Shown here piece by piece: positions 1-12,360 of a stretch of DNA of 64,000 nucleotides. This DNA is from Ignelater luminosus. Lineage: Eukaryota > Arthropoda > Insecta > Coleoptera > Elateridae. Under the pieces are notes generated by a model. It did no database searches, was not told the DNA's origin, and saw only the letters and a list, made by a program, of their open reading frames with translations. The stretch's first letter is position 1. Each line of letters starts with the position of its first letter. The stretch spans positions 1-64,000 of the forward strand of contig VTPC01003538.1 in NCBI GenBank assembly GCA_011009095.1, in the 5' to 3' direction. The position numbers and the translations under genes are program-made.

Positions 1-3000
1 GCAGTCAGTAGTTTAGTACGTGTTAATTCGTAAAAGCCTGTCTACCAAAAAGTATTTTTTACAAAGATCTCCATTTAAATTTTGAATATCATCGTTCGGA
101 GGTCGCTTAACAGCGTAGTTGTAAAGTCTTTTGGTAATCTTGTTGTGCCATACCTAAATAATAATTTTTTTAAGAAATAGTTTTTCATTAACGCAAGCAC
201 GTTGGGCTAAATTACCTTGTTATGGTCTACAAATCTTCAAAGATTAAAAATTTCTGTTTGTAAACTTGATGTTGTGTGTAATTTAGTGTACCCGATCCAT
301 AGAGCTAATGTCATCCATCGAACCGAATCTCAGGTTCGTGGGACTGAGAAATTGTCGGGATTTTAAAAGCTTTTCTCCAGTGTACTTAAATAATATTAAA
401 TAAATATCTTCACTTGTAGATATCTATGATTTAAAAAAAAATATAAAAAAAGTTAATGCAGTTTTAGAACATTTTCATTAATTTTGAAAGAGCAGAATTT
501 CAAAAAAAATAATGAAATTTGTCTTAAGATTACATACATTGGAGAAAAGCCTTAGAAATATTAAATAATTTCTTGGTCCTAAAAGTCTGAAATTGGGATT
601 TATAATACAGGCACTATTAAGATTAATACACCAAATTATACAGTAAATCTGGTTTCAGAACTAGGTCAATATAATAGGCATGAAGGAGAAACCTTTTTGA
701 AAAATAACGATGTTTTAAATATCTACAAAAGTATTAAATTTTGATCTTTAGCTAGTACTGCTCTAACTGTATGTATACTGCCATCCCAAGATTTTTCCTA
801 GTTTGAAATATGAAATGCTTTATCTAAAATCGTTGAGCAGTTTGTCTTTGATTAAAAAGTTAATTAACTGTAATATATTATTTATCACTAGCAGTTAAAA
901 AAACGTATAAAGAAGAAATGACTGTAATTACTTTTTCCTACAAATAGGCCACTCAAGTGCCCATAGTAAATAATTAGATTAAAATTTAAGATGTCTAATT
1001 ATTATAAACCTAACATTGTCTTTAAAATTATAAACATCTTATAAAAACATCAATAATTCAAAATATCTCATAATTAACAACACATTCAGTTTTTAATCAG
1101 ACATTTACATAATAGAAACATCTTTTGTAAACAATTAAGTACCATTACCCCATTAGAATTAAAATAAAGTTTTTTCTAGAAAACAAAGAGTTAACTTTTT
1201 ACAAAATAATCCATGAAGCTTAAATATTATTTCTTTTATTATTAGACATACAACAAACCAAGAAGGAGGAGTCTAAAACTAGTGGTTTTCACTATTAGGC
1301 ATCAAATAAAAATAAACATTAACACAACATATAAAGAAGAATACGTTCTTTGTGTAATTAAACCAAGCAATTAAGCCGTAAGCTTGATTTTCTTATGACT
1401 ACTATTCTTAGTAAGATGAAGATACAAACTGTTTAGTGTAATTACACTAAATAGGACATTAGGTATTGCTTTTTATTCCTTAGTATTCAAGGTTTCTTGA
1501 ATTTATTTTAGGCATTTAAGTCGAGATTAATATTTTGCCGTCGGACTTATTTTTAACTAAAATGTCACTGGATACCTTTGACACCTGAATAATTAAATTT
1601 GATGTTAATATGCACAAGGTCATGCATATACAAAGTTATTTTTACGCAAAACCTCGTAACATTTTTGACTAAAATGAGTTTCTTTTTTGTTTATTTGAAT
1701 TCCAATTTATTATTGACTCTTATTGAAAATGTAAACAAAACTTGTTTAATAATAATTTAAGTTTGATTTTACAGTGTGCCCAATTTAAGACGTTGCAAAT
1801 AAGTAGGCAACACTTTTAAATATTTTTCAATTTTTAAAAGGGATAGTTATGGAAAACAAAAAATCCAAAAATTACACAGTGCCTCAAAATGAAGTATAAA
1901 AGTTCGGTAATATCTGGCCAAAATAGTCCACTTCCTAAGGGACTTTGCCAGGAGGTAAAACAAGCATTCTCTCTGAGCTCGAAGTTTGTAATGTATAAGT
2001 TACATATATTTTCACATTGTTTCAAGGTTGTTTGTCAATAAATCGAAAACACTCAACAGTAAAATATTTTGTTTTGCTATTCGCGGCGAAGCCGTAGTTC
2101 AAGTCAGGAGGAATAACTTTGCTGAACATATCATTTCGAAATACTTACACCTTGGGTTTCAGGAACGATCTCCATGTGCAATTGTGATGGCATCGAAAAT
2201 GCCAAAAGTTTCCTGTGATCAAGTGTGCAGTTTTTAAAAACAGAGGATAAGGACGCTGTCTTTAGGAACCACCAGCCTATCTACTCATTGATCAAATTCT
2301 GATCTATAGACTCCGTTAGTAGGAGGTCGGATAGCATTTTTCAAAGGCATCAAAATGGCACCAAAGGGTTTCATTCTACTTAGGGATATGTCTAAACAAC
2401 CAGTAAAACGAGTTTTTTATCTTTCGGTCACAGAAGATTTAAAATACAATTGTAATTTTTCTTCTCAATAACGAAAACAGAAAACCGAGTTGCCTTTGCG
2501 GATTTGTAAAGAGAAGACCGTCTTACATGTGTTTCATGCAAGACTTTTTCTGTGGCAAAAAATACCAAACATTCACGGATTGCAACGAAATTCGGATATG
2601 TGTCAGGAAGAAGCCGCTAAATAAGATTGGTGTAGGTACAGTCCATTCCGACGTTTAGAGAGAGATGTGTTTTTCCAGCATATCAACGACATGCTCTAAC
2701 AAAATTGACTTAAGGTGTCTTATAAATACTACTTAGCTCTTTGATTGTTTTTTTGTTCAGATATTAGGGAAAATCAGATTTCAACCACCTTTGACGCATT
2801 GTCGTTGGCCGTAGTGGTGGTCTTTTGCAAAATATCTGTCTTTTATTGGATACCTTGAAGTATCGATTAATTCAGCGGTTTCGAAACAAAATGGTGTTTA
2901 CTACTAGCATTTGACACCTTCAACACGAATACCAAAAACGAGTTATAGATGAAAATCCAAAACAATGTGAAGAAATCTTAACATATAGCTAGCAGAATCC

Positions 3001-3280
3001 CTTGAGGAATAGCCTATTTTTGTTGGATAGTTTCGCTGAGAAATTTTATTTCAGATTTTGCTGTTGCACTTGTTATTAGTATACACTGCTTGTCATTTTG
3101 ACAAGACTTTTATTTATATTTAGTAATTATCTGAAGAGGGGAGAGAAATGTCAATGTCCGTATCAGTGTCAGTGTTAGCGCTCTAGTGAAATTAAGTTTT
3201 TAACGAAAGACCAAAGCTTAATAAATTCTCTTTGCTGTTTATTTAAGACAGTCCTTTTCAGGACTATACCAGTGCATTAA
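1..3280. other. AT-rich stretch without a recognised gene
   Basis: Short open frames only, none with a motif I recognise. Around 2490-2620 the plus strand has a few Cys codons in one short frame, vaguely like a piggyBac C-terminal Cys cluster, but it is too weak to call. No tRNA, LTR or inverted-repeat structure was seen. Confidence 0.5.
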
Positions 3281-4620
3281 ATGAAAATGGAAGTAGAAGA
3301 CTTATCAGAGGAAGAACTTCTAAAGTTTGCTACAAAAATATACAAGTATACAAAATCTACACTGGGAGACTATTTAAACACGAACATCAATTCCTTTATA
3401 CCACCCAACAATTTACCACCTGGAAAAAACCCCAGCACTTCCAACGAAGAACACAAAAAAGTGAAGCATAAAAAATCTAGAGACTTCAAACATCAACATC
3501 ACTCCTACTACAATAACCAATGATTCTCAAACTCTTGAAAGCCCCAGCACTTCCGACGAAAAATTCCAGATGGTAAAGCACAAGATACCTAGGAAGTGGA
3601 CACGACAAGAATCCGAAAAGACTAGCGGAGTTTCCGTTCAGAGCAAATTTGACATCTTTATGCAGGAGAAGATCATGGAAGACGATACCATTGACGCAAG
3701 CCCACGCAAAACTGTAAAGCAAATGCAAATTCAATCTATCGTCATCAAACAGAAAGAACACTAGGCATTACTGTTAAGCGAACTAACACGCCTAAATCTC
3801 GATTTCACCAAGGCGAAGAACATCAATGAAGGTATAAGCATCCACCCAGAAAAGATCGAAGACAGTCCTAAAATCATCCACTTTCTAGATAATGCCAAAA
3901 CGGCTTTTTACACATACCAACTCTTGGTAGAAAAGCCGATGGGGTAATACTTCGAGGTATCCCTTCAAAAATTGGTATTGCCTCCCTGGTTGGGAAAAAG
4001 AGATCTGGAACCTGTCCTCTCTCTTGCCATTAAAACTGAAACATCCGGCAAAAAGCCATCCATCACTAGCCAGGGCTTCAACCATTCTCAGAAGAGTGCC
4101 ACTCTTCTCCTCGCTGTGTGAAATGTGCTCAAAATTCCCAAAAAAAAACAATCTTGCAGAAAAAACTTGAACCAGCCTTGGAGAGTTGACGTATAATTCC
4201 AACAACATGTACACTGTCAAGCCCGCCTCATTTCACAAAAACATACAGCGAGTAGTTGCAACTCCTTCCACTTCCTCAAATACAGAATCATCTCAAGATT
4301 TCTAAACTGCTTGCTCACCTATCCTCAACCAACTAGTGGGAAAAGCCGTTAGTATAAAGTACACTGAGACGCTAAAAAAGGTACTATCAATCGCAGTTGA
4401 TACAATCTCAGACCGCGACATCTCCAGGGTCTTCTTCGAGCTACTGCTAGAAATCCTAGCTCTTCTGGAATAAACTCCTGTTGCGGTCAAATTACGCAAC
4501 GGGCTATAAAAATCTCACCCTACAACCATCACCAAGATCCATAAAACAGATAAAGGAGGTTAAGGCACAATGTTAGGCACTTCGTATACAGCCACTCAAT
4601 AAAAAAAAGAAAAAGTGTAA
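3281..4620 (+). pseudogene. Decayed LINE ORF1 (Jockey-type gag-like protein)
   Basis: The stretch reads as a broken nucleic-acid-binding ORF1 of a Jockey-like non-LTR retrotransposon. Seen directly: an N-terminal open frame (3281-3523) rich in Lys and Ser, a second piece (3570-3764), then a frame reading FYTYQLLVEKP followed in another frame by VILRGIPSKIG. That order matches the PRE_C2HC region of Jockey and I-type ORF1 proteins. Further on a CVKCSKFPKK-like knuckle remnant and the segment RVVATPSTSSNTESSQDF are visible, followed by a C-terminal block to about 4470. Several stops and frame changes interrupt it, and no endonuclease or reverse transcriptase follows. A host gene is unlikely given the decay. 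The family call rests on recalled motif similarity. Confidence 0.55.
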
Positions 4621-5427
4621 TTATTCTAACCTGACATTTCATCTCGTATAGCTTTGATCTTTAGATATTTAAAGTAATTCAGAAACAAAAGTTAAATATA
4701 AAATTCAGTTGTTGGCCATATGCCTACCTACATGCAGTGAAATAGCTTGGACATACTGAGTTATAAACGTTACCTCGAAAATACAAAATACCATTGCTAG
4801 ATGTATTTTTTGTGTTGTAGTTCAAGCATAAAACCAGGTAAACTTAAATTATTTTTGTAGTAGTAATTTCCTTTTTTGCGTTATATTATTTTCTTTTGAT
4901 TAAATTTAAGTAAAACAAAATGTTTTGGTTGTACTTATAGTAACGAGCTCTTGCAAATTAAAATTTGCGTAGTTACGAGTTTCTGTTTTTCTGTAAAACT
5001 AAAATTATGACATCTAAGGTTTCCTGACAGCTCTTGTGTAAGTTAGTACTCAAATAAGGTAGACAATTGTTTAAAATTATGAAATGTTAAATTAAATTTA
5101 AGTAAAGCGTGTTTTAATAAATAAAATGTGGAGCAAAAAGTGAAAAACTCGAATCTTTAGGGTATCTCGGAAAAGAATTTCAGGTTATAAATACTATCCG
5201 TCAGTTTTGCATTAAAGAAAACAGCAATTAACGAAAAGTAAATTTTGCAACTTTATAGCATCACTATATTAATTTAAAATTAACAATCTGCTGAATTTTG
5301 AATTTGTACCTGCGTTACCCAGTAACAAAATGCTGACCCGCAAAATGAGGATCTTGATATCCGTTTTGTATACAGTAGAAATGCGATAATTTTTAGTTTT
5401 ATATTGTTGAAAGAAATACACATGCTG
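4621..5427. other. No gene seen
   Basis: AT-rich DNA between two transposon relics. It may include untranslated LINE sequence on the left and the unrecognised N-terminal half of the Tc1-like relic on the right. Confidence 0.45.
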
Positions 5428-5892
5428 ACAAAAAGGATAAATCATATTTTGTAGAAAAATATGGAAAAGCAGTTTTAGATTGGCGAGCAGTATGGCAATG
5501 CGGCATGAAATCTAGCCATTTCTTTACTCAAGAAAATTTAAATGTTAAATATCGAAAAAAGTTTACAGAAAGACTATTACCGATAACTACAATGCCTATA
5601 TTATTTTGACTGACATGTCACTATGCAGCAGCCATCAGGCAATGGTACAGAAAGCAGCAAGTCAATCTTGTTGAGAATGAGTTAAATCTACCAAATTGCC
5701 CTGAAATCCACCCAGTTGAACAATATTAAGCTATCATTAAAAGACATCTTCAGAAAAATGCTAAAGCTACAAATAGTATAAATAATTTTTTTAAAAATCG
5801 AATAAGACTACTAGTGCAGTAAACAATTGAAGCACTCCAAAATGTAATGTGCGATATAAAAAAGAAAGTGAAACAACTGGCAAAGCAATAAA
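5428..5892 (+). pseudogene. Tc1-like transposase relic, C-terminal half
   Basis: The plus strand translates to a degenerate DDE transposase C-terminus. Visible blocks in order are KKDKSYFVEKYGKAVLDWRA, WQCGMKSSHFFTQEN, RLLPITTMPILF, LTCHYAAAIRQWY, then NLPNCPEIHPVEQYWAIVK-like text (Trp replaced by a stop) and a basic tail ending KKKVKQLAKQ. The family usually reads FWPDLASCHY at the second catalytic block and PPNCPELRPIERYWA at the third. Here the second Asp is lost and the third block keeps PNCPEI and PVEQY. At least two in-frame stops are present. No terminal inverted repeats were identified. It is clearly different from the intact mariner at 7729. Confidence 0.65.
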
Positions 5893-7728
5893 AAACGTTT
5901 TATGTTGTTGTAGATTAATAAATATCTTAGATAGCATAATTATAAAAATTATGGAGGCTCGAAAAGGAGACCCTGCAGCTGATCTCCGTATCTAGGTCAG
6001 CAGGCGAGATGTTTATCAAGGTCGAACGCTACACGACACACGAGTAAACGGAATCGAGATTGTACTGCACTTTCTTAAGATACTTACACTCCCCGTGAGG
6101 GATTAAGCTGATATTATGTAGGTAGGTGAAAGTCAACGTCCCTTGGCTCCGGAACAGCTGATCACTGAAACCATCTATGTGTATGCTAATACCACAAGAA
6201 AAGCCAAAAGGTAAGTTGATAACATCTATTAGTATACTATTAAATTGGTACAATAAACATATTACAGCGGTCCTGCTTCACACTTAACATAAACACATAT
6301 AACGAAAAAGGTAAATACATAAAAGTACACGTAAAACAAGTAAACATGAGATACGCATGGCCACAATAAATTCTTTAATATGCACGAACAATCAGTAGGC
6401 GCATTGCATAGAACGCCAACAATATGAAGGCAACATAAAGTCTGAATAATAAGACATTAGACGTGGATATTAAAAATTTTGCGGTCGCTTGTGAAGGAAG
6501 CGCACATGAAATAAAATGTAAAATACAAATAACACGCTAGTGTTACTGGGGTCGTCACCTCCAAGTGTTTAAATAAAATTTTAAGTAAGGCAAATTTTTC
6601 AAAGTTATAAAACAACAAGAATTTACGTTAACGGAGCCTTGCATGGATAAACTAACAAGACAAGAATTAAATTAATAATTTTGTTGGTTTTATTTGTATA
6701 CGATAAAACTAATAAAGATCAATAACATTTCGGAACTGACAGGTTACATTAAAACATGCAAATAACGGATTCCTTTTAAATAAACAAGAATATTACAAGG
6801 TTTTTCACCAATGTTAGATGATGTTACAGTAACGTAAAACTTAGGTTACTTCAAAGCAACTATTGACGAGGCGATGAAATACAGGTACGTTAGGAAACAA
6901 GTACATTCGCAGTTGACGAGCTTGATGCGCCAACGTCAGTTTGTTCACAAGATACAGTTTTATAAGGGGTAAAATTATTTACCGTAATACTGGAACTATC
7001 CAATAGAAATCCAAATTTATGGCACAAATTACGCTCAATTTACTGTACTGGTTTACCCAAGATTTCTCTTGTCACTAATACATTAAATTTTCCAGAGACG
7101 GACGACATTAACATACATTTTTAGATTGAAGGTAGATTTTGACTGTTTTTAACTGTCTTTAGAGAGCAAAGCAGTACAAAACTCGTAGAGATTCGACGGA
7201 ACGATATAGATACAAGGAACACGATAACAACGCGAGTTCCTTCAGAAGAAATGAAATAAAAAGAGAGGCGGTACAGTAATTCAACTGTGAGTTCGGTGTG
7301 AATTTAGTTTGGTATGTCCGCCGATAAAGCGAGATTTGATTTACACACTAACGGCAGTGACACATTTGGTACATTCCAGGGATTGTCAATAAATACTTTA
7401 TGATGACAGAAAAATTCGCGTTGTGCACACTCAGGCTGTCTTTCACCTAGGTGGATGCTATCCAAACACTTGAAATAGATCCCGATATCACGCAAAATTT
7501 TCTAAGTCCCAGACTTTTACACACAATGAACGCGAGGTGCGCGTGTGTTGCTTATTTGCAGTCCTTTATCGAACTACTGAACTTTCGATCGAAATGAGAA
7601 TTCTTCAACCCCCAGAGGGGTGGTACTCTCACTCATGAAGTTTCCAAGTTAAGAAGATAAGCTAAATGAGTAACACTTCAGTAATTAATAAATTAAAGAA
7701 ACTTGTTTACCTACAGCATTTTTTACTA
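5893..7728. other. No gene seen
   Basis: Between 5940 and 7650 base composition is more even than in the flanks, and short open frames occur, but nothing matches a known protein. Parts (about 6540-7560) have the texture of LTR sequence without recognisable ends. I could not define a boundary. Confidence 0.4.
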
Positions 7729-9033
7729 AAGGGTTTTCCAATAAGAGGTGTTATTTTGAATAGCCCGCTATTTCGGTAGATGTCACTTTTGAAGCTATCA
7801 TTTTTTGACATTTGACAAGTAGAAACTACGCCATTAATAAATATGGAACGATACACGCTTCAACAACGCATTGAAATTATTAAAATTCACTATAAAAATG
7901 GTGAAAATTTGGCAGAGACGGTTCGTAAAACTCGAACATTTTTGGGTCACCGTGAAGCACCTTGTCGGACCGCAATACAGAAATTGGTGAAAAAATTCGA
8001 GCTCTTGGGACAAGTTAGTGATGTGAAGAATAAAACCCGTGCACGTCGCTCAAGAACAGCCGAGAATATTGCTGTTGTAGCCGAAAGTGTTAAAGAAAAC
8101 CCAGGTTTGTCCATTCCTCGTCGTTCTTTGGAATTAGCCATTCCACAAACGTCATTACACCGTATTTTGCATAAAGATTTGGGTCTTAAGGCTTATAAAG
8201 TCCAGTTAACACAAGAACTCAAGCCGGCCGATCATCAACAACGTCGTGTCTTTGCTGATTGGGTCGTTGAAATGCATGAAAATGATCCAGAATTCCATCG
8301 AAAAATCATCTTGAGTGATGAGGCCCATTTCCACCTCGGTGGCTTCGTCAACAAGCAAAATTGTCGGATCTGGGGCTCAGAAAATCCAAGAGTTATTGTT
8401 GAAAAGTCTCTCTATCCTCAACGTGTGACTGTTTGGTGCGGTTTATGGTCCGGCGGAGTCATTGGACCTTACTTTTTCGAAAATGAGGCTGGAGCAACAG
8501 TTACGGTGACTGGATTGCGCTATCGAGAGATGATTAACGATTTTTTATGGCCGGAATTGGATGGTATTGATCTGGACAACGTTTACTTTCAACAAGACGG
8601 CGCTACGTGCCACACAAGCAACGAAACCATTGATCTTTTACGGAAAAAGTTTCCGGACCGTGTTATCTCTCGAAGAGGTGATCACAATTGGCCACCGAGA
8701 TCTTGTGATTTAACACCTTGCGACTTCTTTCTTTGGGGCCACGTGAAAGAGAAGGTCTACGCCAATAGCCCAGCGTCGATTCAAGACCTCAAAGATGGAA
8801 TTCGTGAGGCTATCGAGGACATAGGGCAGCCACTTTGCGATTTGGTTATGGAAAATTTCATGAAAAGGATATTGTCCTGTAAGCGTGGTCGTGGTGGTCA
8901 TTTGCCTGATGTTATTTTCCACTATTAACGGCATACCTTCCTCTTTATAATGAAATAAACATCCGATCATTTATATTAAAAAATGGCACTTTTCTTTGAA
9001 TATCAAAATAACACCTCTTATTGGAAAACCCTT
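7729..9033 (+). mobile_element. Intact Tc1/mariner-superfamily transposon, copy 1
   Basis: A 1305-bp element bounded by perfect 31-bp terminal inverted repeats (7729-7759 and 9003-9033, beginning AAGGGTTTTCCAATAAGAGG) and flanked by the TA target duplication typical of the superfamily (7727-7728 and 9034-9035). One uninterrupted transposase gene fills most of it. A second copy of exactly the same length lies inverted at 36050-37354, with only a few differences noticed, so both inserted recently. The AATAAA-type polyadenylation signal is just after the stop. Confidence 0.97.
7843..8928 (+). CDS. Tc1/mariner-superfamily transposase, full length
   Basis: This 361-residue protein should bind the element ends and catalyse cut-and-paste transposition in the nucleus. 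The N-terminal third is a paired helix-turn-helix region, starting MERYTLQQRIEIIKIHY and continuing through a second helix-turn-helix near residues 75-115. The catalytic triad is visible as D159 (LSDEAHFHLGG), D252 (FQQDGATCHTSN) and D289 (PPRSCDLTPCDFFLWG), with 36 residues between the second and third Asp. That spacing is larger than the classic DD34D of mariner. The C-terminus ends RGGHLPDVIFHY, characteristic of a group common in insect genomes. The start is the first ATG after the left repeat. No stop or frameshift interrupts it, so it may encode active enzyme; activity is inference. Confidence 0.95.
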   Translation: MERYTLQQRIEIIKIHYKNGENLAETVRKTRTFLGHREAPCRTAIQKLVKKFELLGQVSDVKNKTRARRSRTAENIAVVAESVKENPGLSIPRRSLELAIPQTSLHRILHKDLGLKAYKVQLTQELKPADHQQRRVFADWVVEMHENDPEFHRKIILSDEAHFHLGGFVNKQNCRIWGSENPRVIVEKSLYPQRVTVWCGLWSGGVIGPYFFENEAGATVTVTGLRYREMINDFLWPELDGIDLDNVYFQQDGATCHTSNETIDLLRKKFPDRVISRRGDHNWPPRSCDLTPCDFFLWGHVKEKVYANSPASIQDLKDGIREAIEDIGQPLCDLVMENFMKRILSCKRGRGGHLPDVIFHY

Positions 9034-9256
9034 TATATACTTACTACTAAAACATTTAGGTGAAGAATTCTTTTAATTGAATTATTATAATTAATGAGTT
9101 TTTTAATTTAAATTAAAGTCAAAAGTGAAGAATGATTACTCTAAATTAAAAGTTACGCACTGTGTCTTTATTAATTAACTGTAAGACACCAATCACATAT
9201 TTATTACTTATAGAGTAAAAAGTTAACAATGCTATAAGGTGTTCTAGGATGTTGTT

Positions 9257-9606
9257 CGTTCTTAACAACTTCGTAACTAATTTCTGTATGAATTCATTTT
9301 AATGAAATAGTTTTTAAATTAAAGTACAAACTTGGGAAATTTATGTCTGAAATATCATGTCGTTCGTGCACAGATCTGGTGTAATCCTACGTATTTCGTT
9401 GCAAATCCTTTCTTTTACTGCAATCAAACTGTCTGGGGCATCAACATACACCTTCGATTTAAGGTAACTCCACAAAGAAAAATCCGTAGCTCCAGACGGT
9501 TTGGTTGTATTAAAAGAAAATATCGCGGCAAAATGCTTGTACTTTAATTTAAAAAATATTTCACTAATTCATACAAAGATTAGCTATACATTTTTTAAGA
9601 ACGCAA
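9257..9606 (-). mobile_element. Deletion-derived miniature mariner with long inverted arms
   Basis: Arms of about 70-75 bp at 9257-9330 and 9537-9606 are imperfect inverted copies of each other. Both contain, in inverted sense, CTGTATGAATT / TTGTATGAATT followed by a TTTTTAAATTAAAGTACAA block. The roughly 205 bp between them keep a piece of minus-strand transposase (9365-9510) reading GATDFSLWSYLKSKVYVDAP and on to ICNEIRRITPDLC. This corresponds to the block after the third catalytic residue of mariner transposases. The element therefore looks like an internally deleted mariner that retained both ends. It is unrelated to the 31-bp repeats of the intact copies. Confidence 0.6.
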
Positions 9607-9889
9607 AGCAATCCAGGGCATCCTATGTCTCTTTAGAATGGTTTGATATTTATAAGTTCTTCTACTTGAATGGAATAATAGCTACGTAGAAAAGTCAACG
9701 ATTGATAACTCATTTATGTACTATTTAGTTTGGAAAACTGTAAAAGTTTCTGTTAAGTCTATATATTTGCCTATTGGCTGCCACCTGGAAAGTCAACTAT
9801 AGGGCAATAATAAATACCACTAGTGTAAATAGTCTAATCTAAAATGAAGACAGGGATGGAACATTACTCATCAATTCATCATCTAGTAG

Positions 9890-10700
9890 CATTTTAAAAC
9901 GTGCGCGTATCGTACTTCTCTGCTTTAAGCGTTTGCCATTTAAATTCTTCGCACTTATTACTTATATTATTACTAACATTGTGAAAAACGTTCACTACTA
10001 CTTCGTGTCAAAATATGTTCAGTAAAACTGGTCTATTATCATTTTGCTTAAGACATTACAGCTCTGTAGTGTTCTCTTACCCTTCTATTTATGCTCCTCT
10101 GGAGGGTCATCCCAATATACGTTGCATTACAATTGGGTTCACCACACTTTAGGCGGTAGATCCCTGAATTAGTAGTTAGTAATAGTTTACATTTACAGAA
10201 TACTCCTTTAATTTATTATTAATTAAAAAAATTATATTTTTAAGTTACTACTGTAAGAAATAATGTTCCCCAAATGATTACATTTTAATGTAAATTAATT
10301 TGTTGTTCCTGATGTCATGTATTGATACAATTAAAATTTCTATTAAAAACTTGATCATCTCCATTGGACAGGAAAATTATGTCAACCATATAACTGTACC
10401 GAACTATAACATTTTTAGAATATTGATTGTTTCTGAGGAATTGGTTTTCTAGATTGTTTAAAAATACTTTACTCATTAAAGGTGATAGGCTGTTCACTAT
10501 TCCTAAGCAGTGATTTGTTTGTAAAAAAAATTGTTGAATTGAAAGCCATTTTGTGTGCATAAGTATTAAGATGGTTTATAAAATGATTAATTTGTTCATT
10601 ATCTAGATTACTATTTGCAAGGTGAATTATTATAAATAAAGTCAGACCTCTATGCAAGAAATCTATGCAGAATATGCAACGTAACAGAATTTAATATTAT
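9890..10700 (-). pseudogene. Penelope-like retroelement relic with RT and GIY-YIG blocks
   Basis: On the minus strand a reverse-transcriptase remnant comes first (10315-10660). It reads FNSTIFFTNKSLL in one frame and NSLSPLMSKVFLNNLENQ then VRYSYMVDIIFLSNGDD in another, matching the GxPLSPxxANIFM and YVDDI motifs of Penelope-like RTs. About 150 bp downstream, at about 10088-10168, the strand reads SGIYRLKCGEPNCNATYIGM, a textbook GIY-YIG endonuclease start, followed by RRVREHYRAVMS and a frame reading FAQHILTRSSSERFHN. RT followed by GIY-YIG is the diagnostic order of this class. The frames are broken in several places and the element is truncated on both sides. Confidence 0.68.
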
Positions 10701-12360
10701 AAATTTATCTATGGAAAATTAGAAGAAAATTAACATACTGACGTTAAATCTATAATAATAAGGAAAAATTTAGTTGTATAATTTTGTATGGAACAAACAT
10801 AAAAATAAAAAATTGTTAAACTGTCCAAAGTATGCAACAATATATTATATTAATATGCATAATAGATTTTCTTTTCATAATTAAAATAAATTTTGCCACA
10901 GGGTTTACAGAAAACACCATCACCATCTAATAAAAGTTCCAGGCGTCACCTGACTACGTGGATATTTCTCAAGACATTATTTTAACAATACTGATGTTTC
11001 ACAAACGGATAGTGAATAACTGATTTAAAAATCTAACAGAAACAAAAGTTAGGTAATGGGATAACTAGAAGTACCCAAGTTTGTGATCGGTTATATCTTC
11101 CCTCTAGAATAATTAGGACAATAGAGATTAAGGGTCATATATAAAATTCAAGAAAAACTTCAGCGGATTAGGACTGCTACAGTAATTTTGCAGAAATGAA
11201 AATTTTATTTAAATCGACAAATTACTAAAATTTACCGTAAAATTGACAAAACATGCTATAGAAATAAAAAACACACAAATCAGCCACAAAGTAAACTACT
11301 GCTTAGAATTTGAGTATTCTTTAATTTGTTTCACGATAGTTTTATTTATGGAATGGTATTTTAAAAGATTCTCTCTTACCATCTGCCTTACAGATCCTAG
11401 GTAGAGAGTATAACTGAGGCAACGTAGAATGTTTGACAATAAGGTTGTAATAATAGCAAATAGCATGATTTATTTTATATTAAGAGCAATAGTGATAAAA
11501 TGATAGAAATCTATGTAGACTTTTTTTTGAATAGCTTCAAACAAAAAGCATCTCTTTGAAAACCTTAGAACGATATGGTTGGGCGCGAAGATAAAAAAAG
11601 CTGCATTATGATGATGAGAAATGCCTTACATTGCAAACAGTAACATTAGTAGGAATAATGGTTTTTACACAACTATCCAAAAAGCGAGAGAAAAAGGAAA
11701 ACTTCAGCACCGGTTATTAGAGACTCATCAGCTTCTGCCATCACTGCCTGTTATATCAAAGAAAGTACCTTCAAATTTTAGCAAAATTGAGATCTAAGAA
11801 CATTATTATGATAATAACTATGTAATCGTGACCGGACCTTACTACTTCACATTATATCAAAAGCACTCAGGAGTGGCCGAGACAAAGACACATGAAATTC
11901 ACACCAAAAAGTGTTAATCCACGAAAAATGTAGCACAAAGCCAGACCATTTAAAGAGTTTTGAGCATTAAATGCTACTTAGAAAAGTGTATTAATGACTG
12001 CTGCAAAAAGGCAAAATTAGTTAGATCTTAGAATAGAAACAAATTAAGAATTTTGATGTGAGTGTTGCCCAGGGAATGATGTACAAGATAAAAAGTATGC
12101 TTTGGCATGTAGAAGAAGAAAGTCCGTTCTCAATTTTATAACTGAAGGATACAACCGCAAGTTCTACAAAATTGAGTTTTTTATTACAATACATTCAGCG
12201 ACAAGGATATTGGCCACACACAAATTATTTTAACGATTGGTTGCAAATTGCACTACTACAGATAGATAACTGTATTCAGACTTTTGCAATACCAAGATAG
12301 GTTTCATAATAAGGGTTTAAGCCACCAATATGGCAAACCAATGTGCCGGGTGATCTCGTA
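10701..12360. other. No gene seen
   Basis: AT-rich DNA with many stops in all frames. The right part may include decayed 5' sequence of the element that begins at about 12360, but nothing recognisable is left. Confidence 0.45.

Noticed and set aside
2490-2630. Possible piggyBac Cys-rich C-terminus
   Set aside because: Only a few Cys in a short frame, spacing does not fit, and no catalytic part upstream.
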